Made by a program: the position numbers and the translations under genes
The notes under the pieces: generated by a model
Databases searched by the model: none
What the model saw: only the letters and a program-made list of their open reading frames with translations
Told to the model about the DNA's origin: nothing
Shown: positions 28,001-40,483 of the stretch, piece by piece
How the letters are laid out: each line of letters begins with the position of its first letter
Numbering within the stretch: position 1 is the first letter of the stretch
From: Verpa conica
Lineage: Eukaryota; Ascomycota; Pezizomycetes; Pezizales; Morchellaceae
NCBI GenBank assembly: GCA_033030425.1
Contig: JAUFSD010000004.1
Location: 1,798,001 to 1,862,000, forward strand
Length of the DNA: 64,000 nucleotides
Reading direction: 5' to 3'

Positions 28001-31000
28001 GTACTCTTGGTTGGTATACCCGCACTGAGATTTACCGCGGGAACCGCGCCGTATCCCTACTTGAGCACAATGCGGTTCTCGAATGAATACCTAGCGATTC
28101 GAACCTAGAGTCTTTATTAGCCAACGGATTTTAGCTGCGTGGAGAATATGAGTACTTGGGCCGATTTCGATATCCCACGGAATACTAGCCTTCTAGCAAT
28201 TGTTCTTTTGGGAGAAGTACCACGGAGAAGTCCTATCAAATAGGCTTATGTCCCGGTCATTACCGGCAGAAAAGACCCTTCAACATACCTATCTAGTAAC
28301 TATCTTTAGAGTCAGTCCCTGATGAACAGTGATGAGGATGTACAGTTAATGTGCTTTAGGGGCACGTACAAAGAAAAAATGGCTCTTTGGTGAGGGTTTT
28401 TTTCCCCCTTCTTTCTTGAACTGGCCAATCCACCGAGGTATTGTGCATGAAGCCATAGCACAGAGACTTGACCGCACCATATACTTATGATGGACAATAT
28501 TCCATCACTATGACAACCATATATTCCTAAGTAGATAGGAATAAAGCAAATATCTACATGGATTTTTTGAAAGGCCGCTTTTTTTTTTCTCCTAGCATGC
28601 AGGTGCACAGACCACATTGTGATCAAACACAGATGTATATTACAACACGTTATATCGATCTTCAGCATAGATCAAGAAAGAAATCACAATTGCACATACG
28701 TAACAATATTCATGAGCAATTCTCTGCAGAGTTTTTGATGAGGAGTTTAAAGTTCATTTCACCTCGATCTTCCTGTAGGGCAATCATGACGCGTAGCTTG
28801 TTTCAGCTGCTGCAATGCAGAATCTTGCTTTCCTGTTCCCTCGGGATCGGTGCCTCTTCCGCGGCGGTCCCAGTGGTAAAGTAGCATAATGGTAAATACG
28901 TAGCTTAATGATAGCTATGACCGACACACCTGCTTTTCCCTCGCCGTATGCAATAACGTTGATCGTGATCATTCAATTCCATACCGCCTACCAATAGCTT
29001 GGAATTATCAGCCAGGCTGTAATTGAGTAGACGTGGTTTGGGGAGAAAAGAAAAGAAAAGAAAAAAAACGTCTACCCAAGCGCTCGGAGCTTGGTAGAAT
29101 GCAATCTAGATGCTTCCTGAAGACGGGAGTATCCGTAGGGCTGGCTGATTCGCAATCATCCAAATCCCTCGGTATGCGGTATCCATAATGTAAAGTAATC
29201 CGATTCTTTTTATTTCTTGCGTGTCGGTACATACTTGGCTCGAGGATTAGCTTTGGCTCTACGGCTGGCCAGCACGTAATAGCGTACTTACTACGCATCT
29301 ACCTTGAAGCCAAGGATACTCCTTCGCCCCGGCGGAGCTAATTGGCTGGTAAGGTATAAAAACGCTTAAGCCGTTTAGAAAAAAGGGATTATTGGCTGGC
29401 AGGCACGCTACATGACTTGCGTTAGATGTCTCTTACGCCATATTTTTGTTTAATTTACCTTGCATCTTGGCCAATCTTGGAGACCCTGAAGCAGGAACTC
29501 CTTGGGATAGGGTAGTGTTTACCAAGTTCTGGGGTCTGACAGGCGCTGCGGGGTACATATGTCTGTACGATTAACACGAGCCACAGATCTCACACGGGCC
29601 CCATCCACGAAATAATAATAGCTGCATGGCTATTTATTGGCTACCTGGGTGTAGCGTCATGCATAGGGGTGCACTCTAGGTCCACACATGTTGTGGGGTT
29701 CTCGCACAAACTACTTTTCGATCATTGCTTTCTTGGGGAGTCACTGGAAATCAATCATTCATGATGAATCACTCTTTACTAACAGACAACGACTAGTATT
29801 GTATTGTTCAGTGATCCCATTCATCACCCTCCGACCTTCCCCCGCAGTGATCTTAGTGGATCTTGGCAAGATTTCACGCTCCACACACCCGGTGAGTGGA
29901 TGTAATCTTTCTTGTCTTTGGTGGAGTCTTGCTGTGCCGTGATTTGTGGGACCCACACTTCGGCGTTTGTTCCATTTTAGCCCTCAAAACTACTGAGAAT
30001 ACAATCCTACTCTATTTGGTTATTGAATGTGTTTAATCCCTAGTGTTGATCGGCGATAGCTAACTATCTACCGTCCTACGTACATACACTTGTCAAAAGC
30101 CTACGTTCGCCGTGGGGTATTAGCCGATTCCCCGGGACTTTAGTTATTAATATTCCGAGTTGAAAAATGGTATTTTTGTACGATGCGCTTGTCCATAACT
30201 AAATACCTCCGTCCATAAATTATGTAATGCAGCTATTTCTAGAGTGCCATGACTAGGACTATTATTCTATCACGCCGGCTAGGATAAGGTATCCGGGTCT
30301 GGTTACTACAGTGCCATAACTTATATCATCGTCCGCGTGCGTGGCAACGCCCCCCGAGGCCTTGCCCGCGCGACTACACCCACACCGTACTCCACCAATT
30401 ATTGCTATGGACAAGCGATTTTCTACAGGAGTAATATATACTATCTAATGAATAAATAAATGCTATTTGATACTTTTTATACCAGCTCTTTGCCTTTATA
30501 ACAGGCTCAATCCCCCTAGGAATACTTTCAACTAGTTTCTCAAAAAGAGTGTCAGGTATCAATTCCCAGCAGTGAATAAGAGCTTCTTCCATTAGTGGTT
30601 TTAAAAGCTCTAGACTCTTAGAACAATCAACAAACTTAGAATAGTGTAGGTGGTAGAACTTCTTAAGGTGTACTCAAACATACTCAATGGGGTTGGGGTC
30701 TGGAGAATAGGCAGGCCAGTCCTCCAGCAACCCCATCCCATTAACCACCAACAAATTCCTTGTATAGTCTGATGTATGAACTATAGCATTATATTACATG
30801 AAGATAGGTTTTGCAAGTTTTATAGCCTTGCTTGGAGGAGGTATGGGTGGGGCTGTGGTTGCGTGGGTGGGGTTCTGGGTGATCGCGGTTGCGTTGCATT
30901 CGGACGCTGATAAATGTTACGGCACTGTAGCTATCATGTGCTTAAATTGGAAATATCTAGCGAGATCAAATATCCCTAGGTAGAGATCCTGGGATGTAAG

Positions 31001-34000
31001 CATCAGATGACTGGTATTGAGAGATTAGTATCGTGATAATCTTTATTTAAAATTCTTGAAGAAATTCTGGTGTTGTATTCAGATTAGTTTACTGTTGATA
31101 GTTTTGCCGTACTAGATTAGTATATACGTATAGGCTTGCGCCTGAGCTGGGCGGGGTTGATTCTAGGCAGGTTAGACGAAAGTATAAGTTTAACCAATCA
31201 ATTGAGCGCGCGCAGAGGAATCAGGCGACTAAACAGAAAAAGGAATGTCTGTATTTCAAATCTCCTTACTGTGTTGTAGTTTGATTAGATACTCCTACCT
31301 GTACAGGCACGATCATGGGAGTATTAGACTCAAGTCTTAGCAATGTCTCCATAGTCGGCGACCAAAAAGCTTACAAGTGAAACATCACTTACATTAAGAG
31401 TATCGGGTTTGTTCGGCTGAACTTACTGTAACACCAGCGGTCTGGCTGGCTTGGAATGCTACGGTAGTGGTTTTGGGTCTTCATGATACGACCCCCCGTA
31501 GCTAATGTTTAGTTGTTCGGATTAATGAATCGAGATCGACTGCGCGTGTGTTAGTTTGGTATTTTCCGAGGGACTTGATCCTAGTAATGCTCAAGATAAG
31601 GAAGTGCTATATTGGCTAGTACAGCAAATAGTTTATAGATGTTTATTAAAGCTGTTTTGATAAAGTTACATGTGAGTCGACTTGATTTGATAGGTAGGGG
31701 ATTAATAATTCGGCATTGGATCAGCAACGATGCAATATGTGATACATTTTCTCGAACGTCATAGACGAGTTATACTCCTAAACACCCCATTAAAATATTC
31801 CGTGGTAGTAATAGGTTGTACACTGATAATACAAGACGTTGCGCCACCAAGGCCTTTACTCAAAGCTAGGGTTTGCGTTCTTCTCTATGACTGGCTAGGT
31901 TTTGTATCGGCTCCGAACAGCTCACCATTCACGGTCCACCTCATCTCCTTACGCTAAGGTCTGCAAGTCGTACGATTTCGCATAAGCTGAGGATTTTTTT
32001 CTTGAGGAAGCCCCACTCCCATATCCTCGTCTGGAATTACACTAGGTTGATAGGGTTAATCGCGGGATTTATGTCTCACCTTTCCGTTAACCATAAGAAG
32101 TCTCACAATAAACCCTTTTGGCTTGGGTTTGATAAGTTCTCTTGGTTAACCGTTGTGTTGAAGGGGCCTAGATGTGCTATACGGGCTGCCAGGTTTGTGG
32201 AATACCATAGAAACTATGGTATCTCCTGCTTGTTAGTTTGTGTGATAGCCCCGAAAACACATCGTGCATGAAAGTCATCTATTGGCAGCCAAGTGAAAAT
32301 TTGTCTTGAGGGGCCTCGAAGGATCATTGAGTAGATTGGGCATTCCATCAGACTCGAGATATTTCTAGAACTTTTATTGCCCCAGGGTATACAGTGTGCA
32401 GCGATCTACAACTGCGGGTCCGAACACGATCCACTATCAAACGGTCTCGGGGAGGCCGGGCGAGTGAAATCCAAAAGCTCGGGGCTACGACTGATAGTGT
32501 TCTAGCAATTTTATACCCGTTGAGGAATTGCTCCTGATAGTGTAGGAGCTATACGTGCATACAAGGCAAGACAGGCTTGGCCAGCACTCAGCCGATGTAG
32601 AGGTTTCAGGTTTATTTTTTGTAATCATGTAAATCTATCCCCACTTATGCAGAAGCTTGCTGTTTACGCAAAGGCAGCGTCGTATCGCGGGGCTAGGACT
32701 AAAGATTCTTGCCTGGGATGGTTAATGTTTCAAGTTTTCATCTGTTATCGGGAATTCGAAAAAAATAATCGTACAATAAGATGTTGGGAAATCCCATATC
32801 TTGGCTGGTTTGACTGCTACCCCGCTTTCTAACTAGAAAAATGGTGTTATTCCTGTCTCTGATACGTACTACTCGGGTGTTACGATCAATGGAGGGAATG
32901 ATTTTCCTACTATATTACTATCTCAACCTTCCCTCGGACCTTCCACTATTAGTACTACTAAAGTTAGGTTTTTTCTTGACTCATCCAAGCTTAAGTTAAT
33001 ATTATTCTCACAGGTTTCTTTAGCCTAGGCACTATTGGATATAAGCTTATTATACCGTAAAAAACTGTTTAAATTATGGCATTAGCTTCATCAGGTGAAG
33101 CTCTTTAGTAGGAAATAGGCTTGATATAAGCTTCATCAATTTTAAAGAAGTCTCTAAAACAACGAATAGGAAAATAGAAGGTTGAGACATACTCTAAATT
33201 TCACTGGTCTATTTGATTTTAAGATTAGGTTTACGATAAATATACCCCTAATATGTGATGAAATTACATAATAGGTACAGATTAGGATTCATTAAGTATA
33301 GTCAATTGCTACATGGGCCCGGTTTGAGAGATACGGTGGGGTGATTTATAATCCCCGCCGAATAGTGGTGGCGGCCTTTAGTAAACCTAAGCTAGGTGTA
33401 TTTTAGGTCATATCCCCCCGGTTAGGTGAATATAGCGGTTTCAGAAGTACGCCCTGTTAAGCGAGATGTCTGCTTTTTGGGGGGGCTAGCTGTAAAAAGA
33501 TATCACCCTAGGTAACTCTTCAGTATGATTCTCTATCTTACTTAGAGCATGTATTTCTGAGAACGATTCCTTTAACAAATCTAAGCGGTTATAGGTACAT
33601 AGTATCACAACTGATTCTCAGTGACTCCCCAAACAGGATCTGCAATCTCCAACCTGCAATTAGGGCCAACCTTCTAGAAAGCCGAATTTCTCTAATAGTG
33701 CCTCGATGCGGCGCTTTGTGGTTAAAAGTGGCTCAGACACTTTTCAGGTGCATATTATGCGCTGGCTGGGTACCCCGACGGATCGGGCCGGCCCATACCC
33801 TGCTCTGCTCGGTTAAACCTTTAACCAGGCTGGCCTAAGTTAAGCAACGATCGGATAACCAGCTTTTGGTAGTGTATAGTTACATATAATCGAAGTTGAG
33901 GCATTGCCAAGTCAAATAGCACATCACTTAGCTCACATAACTGCATTGTGCATTTACTCCGACCCCACGGTATCATGAGGGCTTTAATGTTCACTGATAG

Positions 34001-34131
34001 TTTCAAGTACTCATTGCAACCCTTATATTCCTGTAAAACCGATGAAAACTACTGTCATTGTGCATGAGATGGGCATAAATCCTGGTAAACTCGTCTAGGC
34101 CATGGCCTCATGAGCGCAGCCCCATGCGTGA
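25009..34131. other. Gene-free spacer with decayed mobile DNA
   Basis: About 9.1 kb. Apart from the Tc1/mariner fragment near 30.4-30.8 kb I recognise no gene. Open frames such as 26379-26915 (178 codons) have no family resemblance and no plausible splicing partners. Sequence is AT-rich with many short homopolymers and CA/TA-rich palindromes. Confidence 0.6.
30404..30822 (-). mobile_element. Tc1/mariner transposase fragment, inactivated
   Basis: The minus-strand translation matches the C-terminal half of a Tc1-like DDE transposase: PIFM, then NAIVHTS, LLEDWPAYSPDPNPIEYV, VHLKK, EEALIHCWE, and FEKLVESIPRGIEPVIKAK. The usual QDNA is read as stop-Y-N-A, so the second catalytic Asp is lost. The W of the usual V-W-x-H-L-K-K block is TGA. 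Both stops are explained by C:G to T:A changes. No N-terminal half is visible upstream of about 30822. A 12-bp terminal-repeat-like inverted pair sits at 30186-30197 and 30406-30417. Confidence 0.8.
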
Positions 34132-37100
34132 CTATTGAATCTTTTGGTATAGATTTAGCTTACTCCGTCCTCCGCAAAGTGTAGAGGCATTTCCGTTGCA
34201 CGGAATATAGCAGTCCGAAAGTGCTTCAGTTGGGGCTGAGCTAGCTGCCAGCACATCACCGCAGTAACCTATTCCAAAGGTTAGAACAACAAGGAAGGTT
34301 TGATAGCTCAACAGGAGCCTCTTACATTCTCTTCCGTACTCAACACCAAAGTATACGAATCCAGAACAAATATCCGCACAACTCTCTACACTCATGGTGT
34401 CACTGTATACAGACCCCCCTGTTAATGCTCTACTGGTTGTGGCTTCCGTATACTACATAACAGGAGCGGTCAGAATCTACGAGTGGATTCGTCGATCTTT
34501 ACCTTTCGGTGAGGAAGTATCTTACACAGCCGAGACATAAAAAGCCTCCGACGGCCGGGACGATCATTGCCGGTTTATCTATAGAACTACCAACGTGCGT
34601 CAACACTATGGCAACTTTAATGCAGGGGAAGTGGGTACTTAGGATACGCACCTCCCATAACATATGATATATCCATCCGTAGTGACTACGAAAATTTTTC
34701 CATCCCCAAATACTGGTCTCTGGAATTTAGCCCTCCCTGGTAAAGCTGGTATTTTAAGCTTGACAAGTTCGCCATCTAAAACGGCCAAATCACATGAGTA
34801 AAAAAACCTGTAGTCGGTACGGGGGTCTAGGTGGGTCTCTACTTTCCGGAATTGCCCGAAAGGCTGTTAGACCTAATGTGATATCTAGGATCCAAACTAT
34901 TCCAGTTCCCACCTGCCCTTTAAAACTTGTTACAGTAGGCACACCAGTACCCACCCCAGTGGCGACAGTTTCGTTCGTTTGGGCTACCTGTGTAAAGAAT
35001 GGTGTTCCTAGTCATGATTAGCGGTTTAAGGAGAATTTCGGGATAAATGTCTCACCATCACTCCTTATGTCAAATTTGTAAGCTAAGACAGCTCGAAGCC
35101 CCACCTAATAAGACATATTAATACCCGGTATAGGACTGGGGAAAGGAGTACCGTGATATAGTTACCGGCTTCACATATACATAGCCGCCTTGAAGCGGAT
35201 AAGTGCCGGTACCACCATATATGCGCCCCCTAATATTTCCCGGCATTGAGATTACCTGAAACACCTGCAAGAGACGTCTGATTTAGTTTACTACTGAGAA
35301 GCAAAAAGCTTAGCTTACCGCATCAGTTTGATTCACTCCTTGCTGGTACCCCCCAAGATTATCAAGATCTACTAGGTAAACTTTTTATCTACTTGTTAGA
35401 TCTAAATAACTCTAAATATAGTCTTTTTATTCTTTACTTACGTAGTCCGTTTTGACCTCCAGCAATGGCCAGCCTTTTAGCGTCTTTCCCAGAGAAAACT
35501 TTAGGATCGAGTAATGTTATACCAGCACTGCCAAGATCCCTTAATGAAGTCCCCATACTAGTATAATTATAAGGCCCTGGGTTATTATTAGCTCACACCT
35601 CTAGAATTTTTTAAGTGACGAGCACTAAATTTTGGATTCTATACTGAAATAATCTTGTGGTGATATCCTCCCTGAAGAATCTACCTTCATGTTGATAATC
35701 GACCCTTCAAGCAGCAAGTGCCCTTTTTTCCCTGGGGAAGGTTTCTGACTCGAATTAAACGCTTTTCCAAGGAAAACGGTTAGCCCCCCTTCAAGATGGA
35801 TTGATAGTATCACTCAGTTTACCATTTCCATTACCCGTTACGAAAAAGAACCTATCGTCGCGATCACTGGCAAAGCCAACCCCTGCTTGCCAAACCGAAC
35901 CTCCGCCTCCCCCGGAATAAAATCCTGCATTCACTGAGGGAGCCTCCGGTCCAGATTCCATCGCCCATAGGGCCTTTTGAACGCCACTCTTTGAATCTAC
36001 CCCGGAAATCCAACCTGAATTATTTTTCAGCTGGGTGGTCTTTGTTTTGTCAATTTTAGGGGGAAGCCAATCACCCGTTTGATTAAACTCGCCACAACCA
36101 CCACCAAAACCGCCATAGACAACACCTCCTAGCAACTTAAGTGATGGCCCTATGATTTTTTAGAAATATATAATTAGAATATGAACTAAGAGGTTTAGAA
36201 TGTGTAACACATTGGTCTAGACTTCTTACTCTGAAGAAGCAAACCTCCGTTGAAATATCTTTCAGGATCCTTGAGCCGGAAACGTTAGTTTCTTTACGGT
36301 CTATAACAAAAAAATTCAATACATTATCTGCCGGGCCTCCAATCAATGCTGGGAAACCAGGACGTTCTTCCAAAGTCAAGACATCAAGGGCGTGAAGGTG
36401 GTAGCTGCACTCCTGTACTTAGTACATGGAAATTAACATCATATGGGCGGAGTGGTTCGCCACCGCTCACCCAGCGTTGAATGGTCCTGTCTCGGTACTA
36501 TTATAACCCTTGGCAAACATATAGATAGTGTCGGTAGCTTTGTCGATCACTGGTGTTCCAGTAACTCCCACAGTCGGGTTTAGATCGGCACATGGTAGAT
36601 CGCTAGCTAAGTACGGTTTCCTAATTTGACGACTACTGAGAATATTGCCACTCACGGCGTCAAGAACATATATCCAATTGCTCTCAGAGACAGCAATCAC
36701 TAATTGTTTACCACCAGCTACAGGTTTCCCGTCTAAAAATCTTGTCCTGGGCGTGTAAACAAGCGGCTTGGCCATAAACTAGACACCTTAGTTTAGTTTG
36801 GGGAAGGAGAAAGGGAAAAAAAAAGGCCACGGCGCCCATAATACCGTTTCTAGGCCATCTCCAGGATTGACTTTCCAATTGATTCCTGCAGGTAAACCAA
36901 AGAGGGACCATAAGCAATGCACAATGTAGCCTTGAGAGAATTCGGTCAAAACTTACCGAAATTCTCGCTCTCAACTACTGCAGGGTCGATATTATGATTG
37001 GGTAAATAGCCCGAATTAAGATTGTCTAGAGAGAAACAACAAATTTGTTTATCAGTTGATTTTTTGACCAATCATTTTTCGGAGGAGTTTTTTCTTTACC

Positions 37101-37199
37101 AGCATCCTGGATCGTATCGGTTGGGTGCCCACACGTCAGGTTCGCAACAAGTGCCAGGTATGGAAGAACAGCAAGGCGACACGGCAGCTTCATTGTCAT
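34132..37199 (-). CDS. Secreted PQQ-like beta-propeller protein with C-terminal WSC domain
   Basis: Predicted extracellular protein, probably binding polysaccharide through WSC; enzymatic role unproven. Seventeen exons: 37199-37100, 37025-36957, 36885-36845, 36778-36471, 36404-36323, 36269-36230, 36149-35823, 35731-35645, 35576-35442, 35380-35319, 35264-35166, 35104-35056, 35007-34843, 34775-34652, 34586-34526, 34452-34326, 34268-34132; 2013 nt, 670 aa, every phase consistent. A signal peptide (MKLPCRLAVLPYLALV) starts it. The quinoprotein-like body has KPLVYTP, NWIYVLDA, GVTGTPVID, HALDVLTLEERPGFP, VTGNGNG, DLDNLGGY and KFQRPVFGDG blocks. WSC begins near Cys583 and runs to residue ~665 (YTEATTSRALTGG, VEYGRECYCGD, CGGRSKLNLY). 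Apparent stops in simple frames vanish on splicing, so it is not a pseudogene on this evidence. Alternative start: ATG 37193. Confidence 0.87.
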
Positions 37200-38289
37200 G
37201 TCAGACTATACGTTTTTACTCCGATAACAAATATGGGCTTGGGGGACCTAAGATATACCGGTAGATCCGTCCAAGAATCTTACTGGCTATCCACCCCACA
37301 GTACGCTGCGCAGCGGTAGATAACCAGACCGATCAACCTTCTAAATTGGTTTATCTCCCGAAGGTATACAGGGGGTAAACCCGGTAAAATGCCGAGCTTA
37401 ATCTAGCCTCCCGTGGTTCCTAAGCACAGAAACGGGGGGTGGCTTTACTTTATACGGTATGCGGCTTCTTACTCGTTTCCCCACGGTAGAGTACAGGAGG
37501 GGGACCCTGTACAGCTGCCGGGAGCGATGAACTGTTCGTGCACATCTCGATCGACTGAGAACTTCCTTGGGGTCGGTACCGGCAGGTAGGCTTTCGTGTT
37601 GATTGAGCACATATGTACATGAAAAGCATCAAGGGTTCGGAAGAAACAACATTGGAGGGGGGGGGGATATAGTGGTACCATATACAGGTGGTTCGCCCGT
37701 AGCCCATCTATCCCGCCTATTTCCGGGTCTATGCAGTCTTCTGCATTCTGCAGATAGCCTGGAGTCGAAAAGTCCAGGTTTCTCAGGAAGAAAAAAAAAC
37801 AGGTACGCGAGATTTCTACGATTATTCTACGGAAGCAGCTGATTGCCACCATCGGACAGGACAGCAGAAACGACCGGTGGCATATGCACTCTATTTGAAC
37901 AGCAGGCACTAGTTATACTCGGCACTTTTCTTGGCCAATCGGCTACGGTTAAGCATTTAAATGCAGATAGAAGGATCAGCGCACTCATGCGCTTAGCGCT
38001 TAAGCATCTGGCTCTATTTGGTTCTATACGCCTCCAATGGCCACGCGCGGGCGGCGTCATATGTTATCACTCCTTCAGCTATAATTCGTGCATATGTTTG
38101 CATGGACATGACGTTCGTGGAAGCTAGTAGAATATACTCATAGGACCTGATCTTGAATTTACTCGTACGTCACAATTAATCGTGTTGATCAAAATTCACT
38201 TTTAGCAAGTTTCTTCTATGAGTCTTTTATGTGGTAATCTACAAGAGTGTATGTCATTATGACCACATAGAATCATGACTAACGAAATC
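37200..38289. other. Spacer between WSC and GH43 genes
   Basis: About 1.1 kb. TATATC at about 37250-37257 on the minus strand could be the core promoter of the WSC gene. No other gene seen; short open frames here are unsupported. Confidence 0.5.
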
Positions 38290-40427
38290 TCACTGCAGTT
38301 CTGTCTGAACATAGTTGAAGTCCTAAACATAGTTTTAGTTCTTGTGTCCGTTCAGATAGTAATTACTTGGGAAAACTTACTGCGGGTACAAGCATCGGCA
38401 ACCCTATTCCGGCCGTCGAATAGATCCCGAAAAACGAGCCCGTAAATACTTGCCATCCGGGTAGATACGCTTGTAGCCAACGATTCCCGACTTCTGCAAT
38501 ATACTTTGGTTGGTCCTTCCCGACTGCGTACCCAAGTGAGTATTTAGATGACTCAGCTTTAATATACAACTTTACGGTGCCTGTTTCAGGTATTTCTACG
38601 TAGGTTGTATTCAGAGCACCATCTGTACCAGAGCGTATTTTTGCAACGACAACACGTTTCTTAGTGTCTGGGTGCAATGTGACGGCAATTTCATTGTGGT
38701 AGTGGATAGAGAGGAAAATAGTAGCACCCGCTTCGTGACGGGGGTTTGTTGGCTGAAAGTCAAGCTGAAAACCAATTATGTTAGCACAACACTTTAATCT
38801 TTGGGTATTCATTAGAAACATACTTCAGTGCTCCAAACAGTGTTTATGTCAACCTGCTTTCTCATTAGAGTAGCAGGGGTTTCCCGGTCGCTGAGGGTGT
38901 ATGGATTTCCTATGATACTATATCAGCGCCTTTCTCAGGTATACACGGTTCTTGCCCTACCTCTTAATCTTAGCCATCCTGGCCTAGAATCCAAGTTATA
39001 AAACTTCTTGTATGGTGTTCGTGGGGTGTAGTAGCCCTTATCCGCCAGTCTGCCATTGAAATCATCCCTCCATTTCGTTGGTCTTGGGAGATTATACAAC
39101 CCAGGCATTTTGAACGTAATATCATTTCCGCCGTTAACCACTGGCCACCCATCCGTCCATTTTACGGGGGCCAAGAATGTCTCACGACCTAGCTGGTTCT
39201 TTCCTGTTCCGTTCGTAGGATTCTGAGGACGTGTCCCAAGGAAGACCGTATACCAGTCGCCATCGGGCGTACTGACGAGGTCAGCATGACCGGTCGCCAG
39301 GATTGGATTTGAAAGGTTGCGACCTGGGTTAAATCATTAGTCATAATTTCAAGTAGTTTAATTTAAGTTTTGGCATATATACCGTTATACAGAATCGGAT
39401 TATTCGGGTTCGCCTCCCATGGCCCATTCAAGTTCTTAGCTCTTGATATCATAGCGCGATGGCCATTTTCTGTTCCAGCTTCAGCAGTAAGCAAATAGTA
39501 GTATTTATTAAGCTTGTAAATATGGCTCCCTTCTGCAAGTCTAGGTGTGTTGAGTGGTAGATCGCTGACATGGAAAAGCCTAGCCTCACTGAGCGCGTTT
39601 CCGGTCTTGATATCTATTTCAGAGATCCAAATCGCGAAGTAACCGGAGTCTGGGTCTTCGAATTGGGAACCCATGGTAGTTGTAAGATATGTCTTTCCAT
39701 CATCGTCGAAAAAGAGGTCAGGGTCAAAACCCCACCTATCATGTGTTAGCTATCTTAGCAGATAAGAGTGAGCTAAAGGAATTGGCAATGTACTGGTCAA
39801 CGTAGGTAGGATCGCTCCATGAATCTTCGTCCCAAATGTTTTTGCTCGTAACGTAAAAACTTCTCGGGGTTCTTGTTACATTCTATAAACAATCAGTATC
39901 AAAATACTACTGACTGAATCTTAAGGGTAGTCACATCTGGTGGGCTGATAACATCAAACCAGGTCGTGATCATATAGTATGTCCGTGTCTGTTCATGATA
40001 TCTCAAGGTTGGAGCGAAAATACCACCGCTAGGGGCAGTCCCTCTCATGTTCAATTGGGAAGGCCTGTTCAATGCGTGCCCGATGATCTTCCAATCAACT
40101 CTACAAGTTTAGCTATTAGTATTTTTACAGATTATAGGGAATTGATGTCATAGTCATAAACTTACAGATCTGTCGAGTGATATATAGGAACTCCCGGAAA
40201 GAACTCAAATGTTGAAGTTGCCAGAAAATAGTCTTTCCCAACCCTCTGGATCGTGGGATCCGGGTTAAAACCGGGAATTATGGGGTTCTGGAAGGCATTA
40301 GAAAGTCCTATACATACCCCCAAAATTAGAATCTTTGGAAAATAGCAAACACTTAACATCCTATGTATCACCTACGCAGTAGTATTGCGCTGAGCGCAAA
40401 CAGAAAGGACCTATACTTGAACTCCAT
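38290..40427 (-). CDS. Secreted GH43 glycosidase (beta-xylosidase/arabinofuranosidase-like)
   Basis: Likely cleaves xylose or arabinose from hemicellulose outside the cell. Nine exons: 40427-40376, 40307-40166, 40100-39935, 39882-39794, 39735-39383, 39323-38961, 38909-38824, 38764-38381, 38322-38290; 1668 nt, 555 aa, phases close. Signal peptide [17 protein letters not shown], mature part from about residue 23. The five-bladed propeller has the general base Asp34 in GFNPDP, a pKa-tuning Asp in WGFDPD (about 154-156) and the acid Glu218 in AEGSHIY. From about residue 345 a beta-sandwich C-domain ([32 protein letters not shown]) is typical of GH43 xylosidases. Start: ATG 40427 has a TATA box about 50 bp upstream and a GTAGGT donor after it; ATG 40359 without the first intron also gives a plausible signal peptide. 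Specificity not resolvable here. Confidence 0.88.
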
Positions 40428-40475
40428 CTTGTTGAAGATGAGACTTTTGTCGAAGTAGAAGTGTAGAAAATAGAC

Positions 40476-40483
40476 TTTATATA
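40476..40483 (-). promoter_or_regulatory. TATA box of the GH43 gene
   Basis: TATATAAA on the minus strand about 50 bp upstream of ATG 40427. This spacing favours 40427 over the downstream ATG 40359 as start. Confidence 0.5.

Noticed and set aside
28090..28160. GGTTCGAATCG on the minus strand as a tRNA T-arm
   Set aside because: D-arm and anticodon arm could not be folded and the spacing is too short for a tRNA.
32917..33190. Short inverted match CTCAACCTTC/GAAGGTTGAG as a possible MITE
   Set aside because: Only about 10-12 bp match with no extension, within chance in AT-rich DNA.
34700..36850. Apparent frameshifts and stops in the WSC/propeller gene, suggesting a pseudogene
   Set aside because: Each one disappears when GT-AG introns are removed with matching phase; the whole model closes at 670 codons.
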